Assembly: GCF_003144245.1 (NCBI RefSeq)
Contig: NW_020289978.1
Span: forward strand, 1,052,371 to 1,116,370
Origin: Jaminaea rosea
Lineage: Eukaryota; Basidiomycota; Exobasidiomycetes; Microstromatales
DNA: 64,000 nt
Direction of reading: 5' to 3'
Below the pieces are notes generated by a model. The model was not told the origin of the DNA, did not search any database, and saw only the letters and a program-made list of their open reading frames with translations. Shown here in pieces: positions 21,609 through 32,828 of the stretch. The position numbers and the translations under genes were made by a program. The stretch's first letter is position 1. Every line of letters begins with the position of its first letter.

Positions 21609-23231
21609 TCAATGTCGCACCCCATTGAAGATGGCCACGGCGGTCGCCAGCACACGTCCGTACTCTACGGCGCCGCCGCCATTAATCCCTGCTCCCATTC
21701 CCACTCCACCGCCCTCGACAGTCTGCCAGGCCTCCCTCAAATCGTCGCTCGTGATCGCCCTCCGCCTCTTCCATCCGACGGTAACCTTCTGCCTCTCCAG
21801 CTTAACCGCCTGCGCCAACCTCCTCTCCGCCGCCACAAGAAGTGGCCACAAATCGCGATGACGCAGAAAGACATCTGCGAATGCGTCCCACATCTGGATG
21901 GCCGCACTCCCCCCGACCGGCCACGCATTCGTACCCGCGCCCGCGCCCGCGCCAGCATTGCCACTGGGGTTGAACTCGGGCTGACGTTGACACTGCTGCA
22001 TAACCAGCGCAACCACGTCGCACAGAATGGCCATTTCCTGCACATCTCGATTCCTGAGGCGGTGCTTGTGTGCATTCTGCTGCAAGCGTCGGATCGCCGC
22101 GCGATACTCTCCAAGGTCAGCGCCGAGCTGGAGCTGGAAGGGTTGGTGTCGCTGTTGCTGTTGCTGCGGAGGGGCGAGAGCGTTGGGCTGTGAGTGTGAG
22201 GGGGCAGAGTGTTGCCTCATGTGACCCTTTGCCCTTAGACTCGGGGAGGTGTGGGCTGAAGAGGAGGATTGGGACTGCGGAGTGCGTGGGAAGGGAGGGG
22301 AGCCAGCATGGCTTGGACTGGAGGCCGAGCCTGAGCCGTCACCGGGGCTCTCTCCACTGCTAGACTCATCGACGCTCCCGTTGTTGCCCCTCAGGTCATT
22401 CTCGCCAGCCAGGATCCCGCGAACACGCCTCCCCAGCGCGTGAGGGTGGCGCGTCTCGTGAAAGGCGGTGCGGAGGGCTTCCACGACGGATGAGACTGCG
22501 ATGCGTTGCTCGCGAACTCTGCCTTGGTATGCGATGACTTTGGGCGGGGAGCGGATCGCCTTGCTCGCCGGAGCACGAGAGGCGCCCGAGGTGGAGGGCG
22601 TAGGGGGCATCGGGTCGTAGGAAGCGAAGAAGCCACTTTGTGGGGCGATGTGCGGTTCGCTTGTCATGGTGCCGGCGTTGGCATTGAGCGGCGCAGACGA
22701 CGGGCCGGGTGCGGCGCTCATTTGCGACCATGCTGGAAGCAACAGGGAGGAGGGCTGCGAGTGGTCGACCATGACTGGCGCCGCCGTGGGCGCTGGCGCG
22801 GGCGCAGGTGCAGCTACGCTTGTGGCAGGCATAGAGGAGGTCGTTGCGATCAATTCTGCCAGTTGAGCCCGAGCCTGAGAACGCGCTTGCCCGTCTCCCT
22901 GCCAATTCCAAGGAAATGCTTGCGTATCCGTAGGTAGCGCAAATGCGTCAGGCGAGAGCAAGGGCATTGAGTGAGAGAGGGTGAGGCCGTACGCCGGCGT
23001 CGTTGGCAGCGACTGCGCCACGGGTTGGTCCCAAGGGAAGGATTGCGGTGAGAGGCCGGGGAAAGAGGTCGATTGCGATTCTGGTGGAAGGGGCGATGTG
23101 AGGCATCCAAGAGAGATGGCGTCGCGTCGCGAGCGTATGGGCGCCATCGTTGGCGGCGCCGACACTGGTACCATGTACTGGTTGAGCTCGCTGAGGTCGA
23201 AGCTCAGTGGTGGCGGTGTATTGCTGTCCAT
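21609..23231 (-). CDS. Low-complexity fungal protein of unknown function
   Basis: Intronless, 540 residues from an ATG at 23231. About two thirds is Ser/Pro/Ala/Gln-rich and probably disordered. Two segments look structured: about 235-275, a basic helical stretch (VREQRIAVSSVVEALRTAFH), and about 380-540, containing repeated helices with LGEYRAAIRRLQQNAHKHRL, a MQQCQRQPEF turn and a Trp/Arg-rich stretch (FADVFLRHRDLWPLL). The composition would suit a nuclear regulator, but no DNA-binding motif is seen and I do not assign a function. No signal peptide or membrane segment is present. Confidence 0.7.
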   Translation of the reverse strand: MDSNTPPPLSFDLSELNQYMVPVSAPPTMAPIRSRRDAISLGCLTSPLPPESQSTSFPGLSPQSFPWDQPVAQSLPTTPAYGLTLSHSMPLLSPDAFALPTDTQAFPWNWQGDGQARSQARAQLAELIATTSSMPATSVAAPAPAPAPTAAPVMVDHSQPSSLLLPAWSQMSAAPGPSSAPLNANAGTMTSEPHIAPQSGFFASYDPMPPTPSTSGASRAPASKAIRSPPKVIAYQGRVREQRIAVSSVVEALRTAFHETRHPHALGRRVRGILAGENDLRGNNGSVDESSSGESPGDGSGSASSPSHAGSPPFPRTPQSQSSSSAHTSPSLRAKGHMRQHSAPSHSQPNALAPPQQQQQRHQPFQLQLGADLGEYRAAIRRLQQNAHKHRLRNRDVQEMAILCDVVALVMQQCQRQPEFNPSGNAGAGAGAGTNAWPVGGSAAIQMWDAFADVFLRHRDLWPLLVAAERRLAQAVKLERQKVTVGWKRRRAITSDDLREAWQTVEGGGVGMGAGINGGGAVEYGRVLATAVAIFNGVRH

Positions 23232-25167
23232 CGCGGCATGGGCCTCACGTCATGCGATGGGCGCTGATGGTGAGCGAGAGAGAGAGAGAGTAGGTCAGGA
23301 AGGTGGGCGAGGTCGCGGGGGGATTGCGCGGGGATAGACTCGACCAGATAAAAGGTGCGAGCTTCGATTCGAGACGTTCGAGACGGGGCCTCAAGGTAAG
23401 ACACGGCTCGGGCGATTAGACCTGCGACGCAATCACGCCCGCACCCGCTAACTTCCTTAGGGGCGGCGGGGGGGGGGGAGGAGGGGCGCTGACCATCAGC
23501 AACTCATCGCCCTCGCATTCGACTTGGCGCAGTCCCGACGCAGGAGCATCTGTCGGTGGCAAGCTGCAGTCTGTCTGTCTGTCTGCCCTGACCTGCGCCG
23601 CTCGCGCCGCCCTTTGCTGAAGTGGGCGGCTCGAGCTCTAATCAAGTCACCAGACAACTTCTTTTTTCACATCCTGTCAAAGCTGCCGATGGGCCTGTGT
23701 CAGCTTCGGTGTCAGACTCGCCTTACCGTGCCCTTTGCGCCTCGACGACGTAAGATGAGAGATGGGAATCCCCTCTATCTTGGTCGACGTGAGAATACGC
23801 ACGAGCGCTCCTCGACACAAAGAGAAGGCGGAAAATCGAGAGTCGAGAGACAGGGCACACGGCAGGTGGCAGGGGGCAGCTGCCGCGCGGGATCGAAATT
23901 GAGACGCCTCCTTCCCTTCATATCCATCTCCGCCGCGCCACGCTTAAACGAGGCACCACTCAGCGGCAGCCAAGCAAGCAGACCCAAATCGGCATCCGCC
24001 AGCGCAGTGCGCAGCCGTGGGTCTGGTCTGGTCTGGTCTGGTCTAGCCTCGAGATGTGTGGCCCCCCTTGTCCTCGGTTTTTGCGGTCGAAGGTCCCAGA
24101 CTCGGTACCACGATGACGGGACTCAACACTAGTGTACCCGAGAACGACGAACAGCGTGATCGATCGTTCGTCCGTTCGTCCTCACCTCTTCGTCACGCTC
24201 TCACAGTGCGCGCGGAAATTGATCGATGATCGAGATTACCGCCGCGCACGGCCGTTCGACCCTGGCAACGAAACGGACAAACAGAGAGTTGTCTTTAGCC
24301 GAAGAATACGATGCGAAGTCGGTGGGGATTCCTCGCTCTTGTCACTAATCATCGAAAGACTAAGAGAAAGGGCCCGAGACACGCACGTACGAGAGCAATG
24401 CCTGGACTGGCGGTGGTCAACACCGTCAGGCTGCGTAAGAGTACAGAGGGGGGGGGGGGAGAACAAAAAGAAAAGAAACAAAGCACGGCGGAGTCAGTCA
24501 GTCAGTCTGCGTCTGTGCCGCGTGCTTCGCCTCGGCCTCCGCTACACACACACACGCACACACGCACGCACACAAAGGCCCGATTCATCCGACCGACTCC
24601 GCCTGCTTCGCTGCATACGAGAGTGAGAGATAAGTGGCCGGCGACGATGATTCTGTGAGCGATACAAGGTCCGTTCGAGAGTCGATCCGCGGACAAAGCC
24701 GGGGGGGCGGGGCTTGCTGAATATAGATGAATTGTCACGTATGGTGCACGGTCTCCGGGTCACGAGGGCAGGGGCGTCAAGGCAATCGCGGCTACGCTAC
24801 TACGATACGATGCGGCGCGATGCAATGCGGGGAAGAGACGGCGGGGTCCGGCGGGGTGCGCTTCAAGGTTTGTTTCTCCATCTCGCGATCTCGCAAGAGA
24901 TTCAACCGTACGTGAAGGTGCACCGCAGAGAAGCTCTCCCTTGGTTTGGTTCCGTTTCATTTCGTTTCTTGCGTCACCGCTACCCAATATCGTTGCGGAG
25001 ACGCGCGCCCGCGTGCCGGCACTCTGGACCACGGCAACGGTTCACTAAATCTAAGTGGTATTGTTTGGCATGCTATCCCCATCCCTCACCGCTTCACCCG
25101 CCGGCTTGCGCCATGAACCCCTCGGAATCTCCATCTGCTAAACTCAAATTCGCCTGCGTGCGCGCTC
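23232..25167. other. Gene-poor 1.9 kb with many simple repeats
   Basis: This lies upstream of the minus-strand gene at 23231 and downstream of the ferric reductase gene. It holds a (GA)n run at 23274-23291, G runs at 23468-23478 and 24448-24459, a GGTCT pentamer array near 24019-24044, GTCA repeats near 24491-24507 and a CA-rich run at 24545-24575. No open frame with family resemblance was found. It may be a long promoter/leader or encode a non-coding RNA; nothing in the sequence decides this. Confidence 0.5.
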
Positions 25168-27087
25168 CTACCACTCCAATCTATCATCGCATACAAGTTT
25201 GACCTCCTTTGGCCCCTCGCAGCCGGCAACGGCATCGCGCAGATCGTTGAGCATCCCCGCCGGTCCACTACCGTAGACGCGCGTCGGTCGGCTCGTAGAC
25301 GTCACGGATGAGACGAGGGAGGCGAGGTCGGGACGGCCCTCTGCGCGAGAGGCGGAAGATGATGATGACGCTGACGCCGAGCCCTTCTCTACGGCATCGG
25401 CGGCATGGTCGTCTCGTGTGACGAAGAGCTTGACCTCGACGCGCTTGCTGTCTCGCAGCGCCTGGACCTCCCCCTCGAGCCAACGGGCATCGCTGCGATG
25501 TCTGACGACCCACACGAGAACGAGTCGCCTCCCATCCTCAGCGTCATGAGCGAGGTGATGAAGCAGCACAGGCAGCACGAATGTGATGCCCGTACCGCCC
25601 GCAACGCAGAGCACATCGTGTTCCCCATTGCCGTCATCCTCAACGACGCTCTGCCCGTACGGCCCGCTAAGAATAACCGCCACGCGCTCATCCTTAATCA
25701 CCTTACCTCGCTCGTCCTTCTCTCCCACCCTCCCCTTTCTCCCCCTCACCAACGAGGCAACCTTCTTCGTCTCCCCCCGCTTAGCCCTGAAGACGTAGCT
25801 TTGCGAGCCCGAGCCCGCCTCCGTGTACGGCTGGCAGACGGGCGTGAAAGGGTGTGACTGCCAAAGTGAGCATTCCGGGAAAGTGAGAAAGAAGTGTTGA
25901 CCAGGCAACCAGGCTGCTGCTGGGTTGGAGTGATGCAAGTCTAGACGGACAATAGCGCTGTCGACTTCGTTTTCGAATATGCGAGCATGGGCCTTGAAGG
26001 TGGAAAAGCCGAACGTGGGGGGTGTGACCAATCCCTTCTCGCCCGACGCCGCGTCGCGGTGGTAGTAATGAATCATCCCCGTTCTCACCAGCCTGACAGC
26101 CCGGTCGAGCAGCCAGAGGACGAGGGACGGGATGAGGAAACATTCCAGCTGTTTCCAGTGGCCCCAGCAGCCGCCGATGAAGAGCATAGCGAGGAGATAG
26201 TGCGCCTTTCGAAATACCTCGTATCCCGTGCGTCTAATCACAAAGGGGAGGGCGGACACCCACAGCACCAGAAGCAGGCCCATTGCCACGAGCCCGTAGA
26301 TGATGTACTTCTGCTTGACCCAAGCAGAACCGACGCTCGGTTGCGGTTGGTAGAGGCGTAGCTCGACGATACACCATCCGATGGTATGGAGGAGGGATTG
26401 GGCGAAAATGACGTGACCAAGCCAACGGTGCAGAAAGTTGAAGTGCTGATAGGGCACCCCTGTCACCAAGCTCAACACGCTTTCCCTGCTGGCGAGCAAA
26501 ATACTAAAGGGCAGCAGAGCGAATGCCAACACGCCAAGTCGATCGCTCCATGGCCCGAGGCTGGAGCGCGTCTGATAGAGGCCCGGCTGTGCCTTTACGG
26601 GTGTTGTCCAGGTTTTGTAGGTGATGCCGAGGAATGTGAAGAGGGTGAGGTACCCGAGCAGGACGGCTAGGATGAGGAGCTGGAGGCGGGAAGCGTTGCC
26701 GAATATCGAAGGAAGAGGATTACGTTGCAGGAGGTGACGACGGGTGAAGGTGATGAGGGGAGATAGGAGGGGACGGCGTTGCGATGGTATGGGCCGCGTG
26801 CCATCCTCATCATCCGCTAGCCGGCCGTACGCTGGCCCTCCTGTGCTACTCCGGCTGCTCTGCCTCCATACCGCCCAGAGAAGTAGCACACCCGCTATGC
26901 TGGCCCAGAGGATCCCGACGTACAACATCCCGACATCATGGGCATGATACACGACATCGAGGTACTCGCAGCTACCCGCGTCATTCTTGCAGGGTAAGGC
27001 GCGCATCGCGTATCCCCAGTGTGGCTCGAGGGTCGCGGCATCGCTAAAGTTTTGAATGTGGCGAGGGTTGAGGGCCGCTAGGGACAT
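25168..27087 (-). CDS. Ferric/cupric reductase (FRE family flavocytochrome)
   Basis: Intronless, 639 residues from the ATG at 27087. It transfers electrons from NADPH via FAD and two hemes across the membrane to reduce Fe(III) or Cu(II). A first hydrophobic segment lies at about 54-75 and the ferric-reductase core at about 135-340. Two bis-heme His pairs have canonical 14-residue spacing, His220/His234 and His296/His310. FAD binding is marked by HPFT at 412-415, and NADPH binding by GPYG at 475-478 and GGTG at 497-500. The N-terminal ~30 residues lack a clear signal peptide. It sits next to a CTR copper transporter on the same strand, which fits a reductive copper or iron uptake pair. Confidence 0.93.
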   Translation of the reverse strand: MSLAALNPRHIQNFSDAATLEPHWGYAMRALPCKNDAGSCEYLDVVYHAHDVGMLYVGILWASIAGVLLLWAVWRQSSRSSTGGPAYGRLADDEDGTRPIPSQRRPLLSPLITFTRRHLLQRNPLPSIFGNASRLQLLILAVLLGYLTLFTFLGITYKTWTTPVKAQPGLYQTRSSLGPWSDRLGVLAFALLPFSILLASRESVLSLVTGVPYQHFNFLHRWLGHVIFAQSLLHTIGWCIVELRLYQPQPSVGSAWVKQKYIIYGLVAMGLLLVLWVSALPFVIRRTGYEVFRKAHYLLAMLFIGGCWGHWKQLECFLIPSLVLWLLDRAVRLVRTGMIHYYHRDAASGEKGLVTPPTFGFSTFKAHARIFENEVDSAIVRLDLHHSNPAAAWLPGQHFFLTFPECSLWQSHPFTPVCQPYTEAGSGSQSYVFRAKRGETKKVASLVRGRKGRVGEKDERGKVIKDERVAVILSGPYGQSVVEDDGNGEHDVLCVAGGTGITFVLPVLLHHLAHDAEDGRRLVLVWVVRHRSDARWLEGEVQALRDSKRVEVKLFVTRDDHAADAVEKGSASASSSSSASRAEGRPDLASLVSSVTSTSRPTRVYGSGPAGMLNDLRDAVAGCEGPKEVKLVCDDRLEW

Positions 27088-27729
27088 GGTTGCGACAGTG
27101 TGGTGAGATGGGAGATGAGGGAGAGTGAGGGAGAGAGAGAGAGGAAGTTGCCAGCTGACTGTTATCGCTGACTTTTGAGTGTGACAAACAAGCGCCGCCG
27201 CCGCTGCTGCAATGAAGAGGAGGCGGGGGGTCCTTCGGCGCCTTTTCTCGGGTTGTATCCGATGAACCTGCCTGCTAAGTGTAGGAAGTCATGCGAACCA
27301 GATTTCGATCTCGAGAGGGGGAGCAGGCGTCTGTGTGTGGGATGAACGAAGCGAATGAAAGCGCGAATAGAGAGGCGCAGGCGCAGGTGCGGAGCCTTTT
27401 CTCGAGGTGGGTTTGGCGCGCCGGGCGACCTCCGTGAGGAACACGCCGAAGCCGCCCTAGCGCCGCCCTGGCGCTGCGCTGGTCTGCGAGCGTGTCGCTT
27501 CCTTCACTCGGAGCCTTTTTCGTCTCTGCGAGCGAGGCGGTCAGACCGACAACATCGATCGGGCCAAAGCGGCGGGCAGAGGGCGGGCGGGTGTCCAGAC
27601 ACGACACGATGAGAGGAGGCGTAGAGAGATAGTTGAGCGGTGAGATCTGGTATTGAGAAGGGCCCTCCGAATCTACTCTACTCTCGATCGATGACAAGAA
27701 CAACAGAAATTGGGCGGCTCCCACGCCCC
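27088..27729. promoter_or_regulatory. Promoter of the ferric reductase, 3' side of the CTR gene
   Basis: Six hundred and forty bases between two minus-strand genes. It includes GA-rich leader sequence just upstream of the reductase ATG and one GATA-type match (TTATCG on the plus strand near 27163). A single such match is expected by chance. No gene seen. Confidence 0.45.
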
Positions 27730-28630
27730 TCACCCACAACAAACAGTCAACTCATCCTTTCCCAGCGTACCCTTTGCGCTCTGCACCATCTCTGCCTCCC
27801 CCCCAACCGTAATACGCACCACCATCCAATCACAAAGGAATTTGCCCACCCCGCTCCCAATGATTATACTGAGGATAATGTACCCGTTGAAGTACATGGC
27901 GAGGAGCATGATAATGTAGGCCAAGCCGAAGGTGACGGCGTGGAGTAGGGCGCGGATCAGTTGCTGCAGTGGAGTGACACGGTAGGTGTAGGTGCGAGAC
28001 GATTGGCCAGGATGACCCTCGGCGTCGTGCTGCTGCTGTTGCGTCGCAGGGGTAGTGGAGCTAGATGATGGCGTTTGCTGCGAGCAAGAAGGTACAGCAC
28101 AACAGTCCGCATTCCCTGCCAAAGTCTGGATAGCTTCACGACTAGAATTGGAGCCGTTAGACTTGATGGAGCTGCCACTGCTCTCGACCGTCTGTCTCGG
28201 TCGCCCATTCTTCCAGATCGCGGCCGACGGAGCTCGGGCGACAGCGGCAGCAGCTTGGTACTGGCGCGAGATGAGCTCGTCGTACTCCCTTCCCAGTCGG
28301 CGAAAGAGCTCCAGACAGACGGCGAGGAGGGCCACACCTATGCATGAGGCGGCAAATGCCCCGCGGGTGGTGACGTGCCAGGACGAGGCGAGGAAGCCTG
28401 CGCATGCCGTGAGAGCGAGACGGGATGATCAGCGAGAGGGACGTGATGATGAGCATTAGGATGCGTCGTCTCACAAGCATCGATGGTGTACCAATTCCAG
28501 AGCATCTACGAGCGGAGGAGAACGGTCAGCTCAAGCCTTCCCTGCCTCTGCGTTGCTTCTGGCACGTTGAGATACCCACCGACACCTTACAGTCCCCGCT
28601 CCCCATGTGCATACCGTGTCCCATGTCCAT
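27730..28630 (-). CDS. CTR family copper transporter
   Basis: Three exons read on the minus strand, 28630-28580, 28505-28475 and 28397-27730 (introns 74 and 77 nt), encode 249 residues. The first two exons are only 51 and 31 nt. CTR proteins form trimers that import Cu(I) across the plasma or vacuolar membrane. The N-terminus is a Met/His copper-binding segment (MDMGHGMHMG). CKVSMLWNWYTIDACF then leads into the first helix. Helix two carries the MLLAM (M-x3-M) selectivity motif at 191-195, and helix three the GSGVG packing motif at 208-212. The loop after helix one is long, Ser/Gln-rich and cytosolic. The short N-terminus resembles CTR2-like members. Adjacent ferric/cupric reductase could supply Cu(I). 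Confidence 0.9.
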
Positions 28631-29188
28631 ATTCAACGACTAGTGTGAAGGCAGAAGTGGTGGTGGTGGTGGTGGTGGTGGTGGTGGTGATGATGACAGA
28701 GGTCAAGGATAGAGATGGTCAAGCCCTCTGTCTCTTAATCTCGACATCTCAAGTCTCGAACCCCGCCCACCCGAGAAAGTCTCCGAGGCGCCCCCAAAAT
28801 GGCCACGTGGCATTCGTTGGCCGGGAACGCGAAGGGTCCGAGCGAGCGCTCCAAGCTGCATTGAAGCGAGAGCGGCGAGGAAAGGCCACGAGGGCCATGG
28901 GATTTGTGCGAGGCGAAGTTGAAGGGGGGACGAAAAGGCTACGAGAATGCTGCCGACTGAACGCAGCAGAGGGGGGTCCAGAAAGGCTCCGTGAGTACTG
29001 AGAGGTGCCGCCAAGCCGTGAAAAGGCACCGTTTCCAAGGGGGAAGGCCCCGAGGCGCCACGGTTGCGGTGCGCTGACTGCTCGATGCTCAATTGCCCTT
29101 CGTTGTCCAAGAAGGTTCCGTCATGGCGAGTTTTATCTACATTACATTCGTCGTCGCGAGTCGTTTCTAGCGGAATCCTGGTATCATC
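28631..29188. promoter_or_regulatory. CTR promoter and 3' side of the DDHD gene
   Basis: It contains a (GGT)n microsatellite at about 28658-28689, close upstream of the CTR start. Open frames of up to 135 codons on either strand have no family resemblance. I saw no copper-response TTTGCTC element. Confidence 0.5.
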
Positions 29189-32100
29189 TCACTCCCCCTT
29201 GCCTTCACCCTTCGAATCCTCATCCCCAAACAATCTCCCCCTCACCTCACCCCAAGTCGGGGCTCCCTTCCCATTCCCCCTCTCTCCCTCCTCTCCATCT
29301 CCACCTCCATCTATCCCGCCCCCGTCGTCATCACATATCGCGCTAGTGGCCAAGACGAAATCAGCAAAAGCCTCAGAGCTCCAATACCCGGCGTGGGCTT
29401 GCAACATCTGCACGTACTCGAGCATGGCTGCGGGCACCAGCAGAGAGGGGGCAGGTTTTGGCAGGATGTACTGTTGGCGTCGGCGTGGGTGCGGGGAGAA
29501 GGTGGGGTGGGAGGGTCAGCCTCACTCTTCATCTTCGAGGATACAGTCGAGTTGGGAGAAGCGCGCCTGAGGGAGGGAGAGGGGGAGAGATGGAGGATAG
29601 AGGGTACTTACATCAATCCGACCAAGCGGGTTCAGAGCGAGAAAACGATCATGCGCCCTCTCTCGTCTAGTTGCGCTCAATTTGTGCTCGTCTTCGTGGT
29701 CCTCTCCGGTATCGCGTGCGGTAGTAGCCTTTCCCTCCTCCTCCCTGCCCTCGTCGCGCTCCTTTGCTCGATGTTGCGCAATCGTCTCGGCCTCTTCTTC
29801 TTCGACTTCGGGCTTCGTGGCATCATCACCAGCCAACCCGGGCTTGGTCTTGTCCTCCGCCTGCGGTTTGGCGTCTTGCATGGCCTCCTCCATCTCCTCA
29901 GCCAGCTGCGCGTCCGCTTCAACAGGTGCCGGTACTGGAGGGGGAGGGTAGGACGTCTTGCCCGCGTGCTCCACCTCTGTTGGATCACTTGGCCCAGGCG
30001 TAGCCTCTTCCCCACCCTCGCTACCAGCAGCAGCAGCAGGTTGAGCCTGAGCCGTCGTCGTCGTCGTCGTGCCGGTCAGCTTACTCTGAGCAAACTTGGC
30101 AGCCCACTGCTGCGCCTTGAGTGAGGCCGTCGCGGTCGTAACTGCATCTAGACCAAGCCCGTCCTTGCCTTTGCTCAGCAGGCCAGAGGCACCACTCTTG
30201 CGCTTCGCCTTCTTGTTGGTGGGCACCTCGCCCAGGTCGGCAGGAGGGGTAGTAGGGCTCGAAGCCCCACTCGCCGCCTTGTCCTGCGCAGCCACGGCAG
30301 TACTACTTTCTGTTGTTCTTCCCCAACTCGCAAAAAATCCGCTCGACCCCGATGGCCCTTCTCTTCCTCCTCCTGCTCCCGCCTTCTCCCCCCTGTTCAC
30401 TCTACTTGACGCCACCGTCTTGGCCCCTTTCAGTCCGCCCAATATGGCCTCCACCACCCTATCCACTTGTACAGGTCCAGCGCGCTCACGGGCGTAGTGA
30501 CGATCCACGCACCCGTTGAGATGCGTGCCAATCGGGTCCGTGGAGTGGAGTACGTTCCAGATCGAGGAGACGGGGAGAGATCCCCAAGTGGGGCGATCTA
30601 GCGAGGAGGAGGAGGAAGAGGAGGGCTTACCCTCCCCCTCATCGGGAGCGTCGTGCCCGCGCCCGCGCCCGTGCCTACGCCGTGCACCTAGCTGTCTCGA
30701 CTCCAAGTAGAAGAAAAGGGCAGCGGGTGATCCACAAAAGTAGAGATTGCGTACATCGAATGCGAGGTGTTTGCACGTCGTAATCTCTTCCAGCCCGCGC
30801 TTACCCTCCCCTACTGTGCTGGGCTGCGCACTAAGCACATCAACGGCAATTGCGCAGCCGAGTGAATGGCAGATAAGGGAGACTTTCCCCCCCTTCTTCT
30901 TGGTCGAGGAGGAAGGATTGAAGCCAGGGTTACGCTGTAGGAAAAGGGCATAAGCTCGATTAGTTGCTGCGATGCAGCGTCGGAGGACTTCGGCCTTGTG
31001 GTGGGAGAGGTAGAGGGGTATATCCAGGAGTAGGTTCTTGGTGATCTGTCGAGCGAGAGGGATGGAGGAAGGGGGACCAAAGATGTCCTCCAGCTGTGGT
31101 GGCTCCCCCTCTTCCTCTTCTTCCTCACCCTCGCCTTCTTGCCCACCGCCGCCGCGTCTCCCCGGCTTGAAATCATTCAACGTCGTCCTCCAATCAATGG
31201 GCACGAGGACTAATCTCTTCCCCCTCGTCAACTTAGCCATGCCTTCCCCACCTACATGGGCTGGAGGAGGCGCGTGTGCACGTTTGCGCAGAAGAGACTT
31301 GAAGGAATTGACCGCGAGGCTAAACTCGAGGGACTTCCATTCCTCGGCCAACTTCTGGCCTATGCCGTGCCAGCAGAAGACGAGCTCCACTTCCTCGCTC
31401 TCGGCCTCGCGTTCCAAGGCTAGCTCGTGGGCTTCCTCGTCGTCCGAATCGTCGGAGGTTACGTCCACCTCGGAGTCGCGGTCGGCAGGGGGAAGGTCTT
31501 GCGTATGCCGCTGAGCCTCTTTGAACGAAGCGGCTACGGCGTCTTGTTGGGCCTTGGTGGTGGAGGACCACGAGTTGAACTTGGAGGTGAGGGACGTCCA
31601 GATGTCCGTCGATGACTGCTGGGTATCGGAGCTCTCCCGTCCCGCCTTGGCCGCCGCCCCCTCATCTGTCTCCGTCTTCTCTCCCTGCTGCTGCTGCTCA
31701 CCCCCCTCGAGCGCCTTGCTCCCCTTGACAGGCGTCGAAGTCTGAGAAGCCTCTCCCGTCCCTGCCCCTCCTCGGTTGTGCTTCCCCTTTTGCTTCTTCC
31801 CACTTCCACCACTACTCACATCCCCCCTCCTAGCCTTGAGCAACTTCTGTACCTGATCATACCCTCGCACAACGACTGTCCCACCACCGTGCTCCCCCGC
31901 CCATGCGGTGAGCAACGTCTTGGCGAGGCGGGTAGACATGCCCTCGGTATAGATGCGGGCCAAGTGCGAGCCGGAGAAGATGACATAGCTGCTCTTGAGG
32001 GTGGTGAGGCGACAGATGAGCTTCTCCTGCGTATGACACCACAGCAGTCGCGGTGGGGGGTGAGTTCGCCTGTCAGCATTGAAGCGGCGCAGAGTAGCAT

Positions 32101-32828
32101 ACATCCAGCTCCTCTACTTGAGCTCGCACACTCACCTCGCCCTCTGCCCCAATACTGGCGCTAGCCTTCAACTCATCCGCATACGCGCTCGTCCAAGGCC
32201 CTATCTTGGCGTAATGCTCCTCTAGCTCCCTAGACAGTTCGGCGGGGCAAGGTGCCAACCTACTGGACTCGAAGAACCATTCGCCCCTCCGTACCTCGAC
32301 TCGCGGTCCACGCCAGAAGACGGGGTGCATGCCCGGCGTGGTGGGCGAGAAGGAGGAGGAGGAAGAGGAGGGGGGTGAGGAGCGGACGTCTACTTCGAAT
32401 AATCGATCTTCCCCCACAGGGACGCGCCAGGAGGGAAGTGGTTGAGTAGGATCAGCAGGTGGGAGATCGAAGTGGTTCTGCCCCTCCTTCTCTCCCTTGC
32501 CCTCTTGCTCTTGCTCATGCTCAGCCTCTACCTTCCCCTCTCTAACCTCCCCCCTCCATTCCCCCCACCCCTTCTCAATCCTCCCCGAATCCCCCAAACC
32601 AAAAGTGGCCCACCCCTTTCCCTTCCCCTCGGCGAACAACCATCGCGGTTTCAAGCGAGGGGCTGCTGCCTGTTCGAGCGTAGGGATCGAGGCGGAACGA
32701 AGGAAGGCTTGACGACGGGCGTTGCCTGCCGAGGTGGGGGCTGGGGAAGAGGTGCCGGTGCCCGGGAGTGAGGGCGGGGAAGGGTCCGCATTCCCTGCCG
32801 CATCTTTGAGGTTTTCGCTGGTGGCCAT
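29189..32828 (-). CDS. DDHD-domain phospholipase A1-like protein
   Basis: Exons 32828-32136, 32026-29612 and 29470-29189 (introns 109 and 141 nt, the second with a perfect GTAAGT donor) encode 1,129 residues. The family hydrolyses phospholipids and associates with ER/Golgi or mitochondrial membranes (SEC23IP/DDHD1 in animals, YOR022C in yeast). The N-terminal ~230 residues have WWE-like Trp/Gly features (WRGPRVEVRRGEWFFE). Next come CWHGIGQ and the nucleophile region SLICHSLGC with Ser619. The usual GxSxG is CxSxG here. The four DDHD metal/active-site positions are visible as HSTDPIG, GRIDY (joined across the last intron) and AHAGYW. Long Ser/Glu/Lys-rich inserts separate these blocks. The last exon is required for the His of DDHD. 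Confidence 0.9.
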
